From NCBI RefSeq assembly GCF_026340095.1, contig NZ_JAPEPO010000001.1, positions 2,170,001 through 2,234,000 of the forward strand: 64,000 nucleotides of DNA. Direction: 5' to 3'. Origin of the DNA: Streptomyces sp. NBC_01446 (GTDB lineage: Bacteria; Actinomycetota; Actinomycetes; Streptomycetales; Streptomycetaceae). Within the stretch, counting starts at the first letter, position 1, and each line of letters opens with the position of its first letter. Both the position numbers and the translations under genes were made by a program. Positions 60,798-64,000 of the stretch are shown here, piece after piece. Below the pieces are notes generated by a model. The model was given only the letters and a program-made list of their open reading frames with translations. It was not told where the DNA came from and did no database searches.

Positions 60798-63700
60798 ATG
60801 GTCAGGTCCGCACGCAGCCCGCTCGACGGTTTCTCCCCCGCGACCCGCAGTTGGTTCACGGGGGCGTTCTCCGCGCCCACGCCCGCGCAGGCCGGGGCGT
60901 GGCAGGCCATCGGCGAGGGCTCGGACGTGCTGGTCGTCGCGCCGACGGGTTCCGGCAAGACCCTGGCCGCGTTCCTGGCCGCCCTGGACCAGCTGGCGTC
61001 GACGCCGCCACCGGCCGACCCGAAGAAGCGCTGCCGCGTCCTGTACGTCTCACCCCTCAAAGCCCTCGCGGTCGACGTGGAGCGCAATCTGCGCAGCCCG
61101 CTCACCGGCATCCGGCAGGAGTCGGTGCGCCTGGGACTGCCCGAGCCCGAGGTGAAGGTCGGCATCCGCTCCGGGGACACTCCCCCGGCCGAGCGCCGCG
61201 CCCTGTCGACCCGGCCGCCGGACATTCTGATCACGACGCCCGAGTCGCTGTTCCTGATGCTCACGTCCGCCGCGCGTGACGCGCTCACGGGCATCGAGAC
61301 GGTGATTCTCGACGAGGTGCACGCGGTGGCGGGCACCAAGCGCGGCGCCCATCTCGCGCTGTCCCTGGAGCGGCTCGACGAGTTGCTGCCCCGGCCCGCC
61401 CGCCGGATCGGCCTGTCCGCGACGGTCCGTCCTGTCGACGAGGTGGCGCGTTATCTGTCGCCGCAGCGCAAGGTGGAGATCGTCCAGCCGCGCTCGGGCA
61501 AGGAGTTCGACCTCTCGGTGGTCGTGCCCGTGGAGGACCTGGGCGAGCTCGGCGGCTCGCCCGTCGCCGACTCCGACCAGGCCGCGGAGCGGCCGTCCAT
61601 CTGGCCCCATGTCGAGGAGCGCATCGCCGACCTGGTCCAGTCGCACCGCTCGACGATCGTCTTCGCCAACTCCCGCCGCCTGGCCGAGCGCCTGTGCAAC
61701 CGGCTGAACGAGATCGCGTACGAGCGGGCGACGGGCGAGGCCCTCCCCGAGGACCACGCACCGGCCGAGCTGATGGGCGGTTCGGGCGCGGCGAACGGGG
61801 CACCTGCGGTCATCGCCCGCGCCCACCACGGATCGGTCTCCAAGGAGCAGCGCGCCCTCGTCGAGGAGGACCTGAAGGCGGGCCGGCTGCCCGCCGTGGT
61901 CGCCACGTCCAGCCTCGAGCTGGGCATCGACATGGGCGCGGTGGACCTCGTCGTCCAGGTGGAGTCCCCGCCCTCCGTGGCATCCGGCCTCCAGCGCGTG
62001 GGCCGTGCGGGACACCAGGTGGGCGCGGTCTCCACAGGCGTCGTCTTCCCGAAGTACCGGGGCGACCTCGTCCAGGCGGCCGTGGTCACCGAGCGGATGC
62101 GCACGGGCTCCATCGAGTCCCTCCGCATTCCCGCCAACCCCCTGGACGTGCTGGCGCAGCAGCTCGTCGCGATCACGGCGCTCGACACCTGGCAGGTGGA
62201 CGACCTGCTTGCGCTCGTCCGCCGCGCGGCCCCCTTCGCATCGCTGCCGGAGTCCGCGTTCACCGGCGTCCTCGACATGCTCGCCGGGCGCTATCCCTCC
62301 GACGCGTTCGCCGAGCTGCGTCCACGCGTGGTGTGGGACCGCATCGCCGGCACGATCACCGGACGCCCCGGCGCCCAGCGCCTGGCCGTCACCTCCGGGG
62401 GCACGATCCCGGACCGCGGCCTCTTCGGGGTGTTCCTGGCCGGATCCGACCCCAAGAAGGGCGGCGGCCGGGTGGGCGAGCTCGACGAGGAGATGGTCTA
62501 CGAGTCCCGGGTGGGCGACGTCTTCACCCTCGGTACAAGTTCCTGGCGCATCGAGGACATCACGCGCGACCGCGTACTGGTCTCCCCCGCGCCCGGTGTC
62601 CCGGGCAGACTCCCGTTCTGGAAGGGCGACCAGCTCGGCCGGCCGCTCGAACTGGGGCGCGCGGTGGGCGCGTTCCTGCGCGAGGTCGGTTCCATGTCCC
62701 CTGAGGACGCACGGCTCCGGCTGCTCACGGCCGGCCTCGACGCGTGGGCCGCAGACAATGTGCTGGCCTATCTGTCCGAGCAGCGCGAGGCCTGCGGCCA
62801 CATCCCGGACGACCGCACCATCGTGGTCGAGCGGTTCCGTGACGAGCTGGGCGACTGGCGGGTCGTCGTGCACTCCCCCTTCGGCGCGCAGGTGCACGCT
62901 CCCTGGGCGCTCGCTCTCGGGGCCAGGCTCGGCGAGAAGTACGGCATGGACGCCCAGGTCATGCACGCCGACGACGGCATCGTGCTGCGCCTTCCCGACG
63001 CCGATCTCATGAGCCTCGACCTCCTGGACCAGGAGCCCTCCAAGGCCGGTTCGGAGTACGACGCCGACCAGGCCCCCCTAGGGGCCGCCGACGTCGCCTT
63101 CGACAAGGGCGACGTCAGCCAGATCGTCACCGACCAGGTCGGCGGCTCGGCCCTGTTCGCCGCCCGCTTCCGCGAGTGCGCGGCCCGCGCCCTGCTGCTG
63201 CCCCGACGCAACCCCGGCAAGCGCACCCCCTTGTGGCAACAGCGCCAGCGCGCCTCCCAACTCCTCCAGGTCGCCAGCGAGTTCGGCTCGTTCCCGATCG
63301 TCCTCGAAGCCGTACGGGAGTGCCTCCAGGACGTCTTCGACGTGCCCGGCCTCGCCGAGCTGATGGGTGACATCGAGTCCCGCAAGGTCCGCCTCGTCGA
63401 GGTGACCACCCCGGAGGCCTCCCCGTTCGCCCGCTCCCTCCTGTTCGGCTACGTCGCCCAGTTCCTGTACGAGGGCGACTCCCCGCTCGCCGAGCGGCGT
63501 GCCGCGGCTCTGTCGCTGGACTCGCGGCTGCTCGCCGAACTGCTCGGCCAGGCCGAGCTGCGCGAGCTCCTCGACGCGGACGTGCTCGCCGAGCTGGAGC
63601 AGGAGCTCCAGTGGCGCACCGACGACCGCCGCATCAAGGACGTCGAGGGCGTCGCTGACCTGTTGCGCGTCCTCGGGCCGCTCACGGACACCGAGTTGGC

Positions 63701-64000
63701 GGATCGGGGCGCCGAGCCGGGATGGGCCCGGGAGCTGGCGTCCGCCCGCCGCGCCATCCGGGTCCGTATCGCGGGAGCCGACCACTGGGCGGCGATCGAG
63801 GACGCGGGCCGGCTGCGGGACGCGCTCGGCACAGCGCTGCCGGTCGGCGTACCCGAGGCCTTCACGGAGCCCGTCAAGGATCCCCTGGGCGACCTTCTCG
63901 CCCGGTACGCACGCACGCACGGCCCGTTCACCTCCGCCGCGGCCGCCACCCGCTTCGGTCTCGGCGCGGCGGTCACGGACGGCGCCCTGCAACGCCTGGC
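60798..64000 (+). CDS. lhr: Lhr-type ATP-dependent helicase, C-terminus cut off
   Basis: At least 1067 residues, open at the right edge. APTGSGKT (Walker A), LDEVHAVAG (DEVH box), GLSATVRP, ATSSLELGIDMG and QRVGRAGHQVG are superfamily 2 helicase motifs; after them comes the long Lhr-specific region ending in a DEAD/DEAH-associated domain (FVP-type strand YVAQFLYEGDSPLAERRAAAL). Lhr is a 3'-5' DNA/RNA-DNA helicase in DNA repair; the mycobacterial gene is damage-induced. The start was set at ATG 60798. It lies divergent to the AraC-type gene. Confidence 0.92.
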   Translation, partial: MVRSARSPLDGFSPATRSWFTGAFSAPTPAQAGAWQAIGEGSDVLVVAPTGSGKTLAAFLAALDQLASTPPPADPKKRCRVLYVSPLKALAVDVERNLRSPLTGIRQESVRLGLPEPEVKVGIRSGDTPPAERRALSTRPPDILITTPESLFLMLTSAARDALTGIETVILDEVHAVAGTKRGAHLALSLERLDELLPRPARRIGLSATVRPVDEVARYLSPQRKVEIVQPRSGKEFDLSVVVPVEDLGELGGSPVADSDQAAERPSIWPHVEERIADLVQSHRSTIVFANSRRLAERLCNRLNEIAYERATGEALPEDHAPAELMGGSGAANGAPAVIARAHHGSVSKEQRALVEEDLKAGRLPAVVATSSLELGIDMGAVDLVVQVESPPSVASGLQRVGRAGHQVGAVSTGVVFPKYRGDLVQAAVVTERMRTGSIESLRIPANPLDVLAQQLVAITALDTWQVDDLLALVRRAAPFASLPESAFTGVLDMLAGRYPSDAFAELRPRVVWDRIAGTITGRPGAQRLAVTSGGTIPDRGLFGVFLAGSDPKKGGGRVGELDEEMVYESRVGDVFTLGTSSWRIEDITRDRVLVSPAPGVPGRLPFWKGDQLGRPLELGRAVGAFLREVGSMSPEDARLRLLTAGLDAWAADNVLAYLSEQREACGHIPDDRTIVVERFRDELGDWRVVVHSPFGAQVHAPWALALGARLGEKYGMDAQVMHADDGIVLRLPDADLMSLDLLDQEPSKAGSEYDADQAPLGAADVAFDKGDVSQIVTDQVGGSALFAARFRECAARALLLPRRNPGKRTPLWQQRQRASQLLQVASEFGSFPIVLEAVRECLQDVFDVPGLAELMGDIESRKVRLVEVTTPEASPFARSLLFGYVAQFLYEGDSPLAERRAAALSLDSRLLAELLGQAELRELLDADVLAELEQELQWRTDDRRIKDVEGVADLLRVLGPLTDTELADRGAEPGWARELASARRAIRVRIAGADHWAAIEDAGRLRDALGTALPVGVPEAFTEPVKDPLGDLLARYARTHGPFTSAAAATRFGLGAAVTDGALQRL

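Noticed and set aside
61050..62966. A 638-codon frame on the minus strand
   Set aside because: It is antisense to the Lhr-type helicase, which has all its motifs on the plus strand.

Overview
The window is high-GC DNA with the codon use, GTG starts and gene content of a Streptomyces chromosome. The core genes support this: recA-recX with the actinobacterial DNA-damage promoter, a gluABCD-type glutamate ABC transporter with a neighbouring two-component system, a cysteine-rich sulfur leader peptide and a large Lhr-type helicase. No tRNA, rRNA, CRISPR array or insertion sequence was seen.

Region 1 (1 to about 34.4 kb) is the right-hand part of a biosynthetic gene cluster that continues past the left edge. 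It carries a complete set of accessory enzymes for a reducing aromatic (type II) polyketide: a didomain aromatase/cyclase, an ActIII-type C-9 ketoreductase with all four catalytic residues at the ActIII positions, an ActIV-type metallo-beta-lactamase cyclase, a tandem ABM-type monooxygenase, a SnoaL-like protein, and an ActVA-ORF5/ActVB-like two-component flavin hydroxylase. No ketosynthase/chain-length-factor pair is present in the window, so it probably lies to the left. A starter-unit group (FAAL-type acyl-AMP ligase, acyl-CoA carboxylase epsilon subunit, citramalate synthase, alpha-methylacyl-CoA racemase, KAS III-like protein) suggests a branched short-chain primer. A second group (a free-standing adenylation domain whose pocket reads as valine, a lone peptidyl carrier protein, a second KAS III-like acyltransferase and a flavoprotein) suggests that an amino-acid-derived acyl group is attached to the product. 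Four P450s, a ferredoxin, a ferredoxin reductase, an epoxide hydrolase, SDR/VOC/NmrA enzymes and two MFS exporters complete it. An AlkZ-type DNA glycosylase sits in the middle and points to a DNA-alkylating product, probably an epoxide. No cluster-situated regulator is visible in the part shown. Genes are arranged in divergent and convergent blocks, and most convergent junctions carry long perfect hairpins.

Region 2 (34.5 to 50.2 kb) is conserved chromosome: a TAXI-type binding protein, an OmpR-family two-component system, the glutamate ABC transporter, a flavoprotein monooxygenase, a sulfur unit (leader peptide, cysteine dioxygenase, rhodanese), a lone FtsX-type permease with an ArsR-like regulator, then recX and recA.

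Region 3 (50.2 to 64 kb) holds a decayed lipoprotein gene containing five perfect 32-bp tandem repeats, several membrane or unknown proteins, DUF3046, a PucR-type regulator divergent from an alkylsulfatase-like hydrolase and MFS pair, an AzlCD exporter with an AraC regulator, and the start of an Lhr-type helicase that runs off the right edge.
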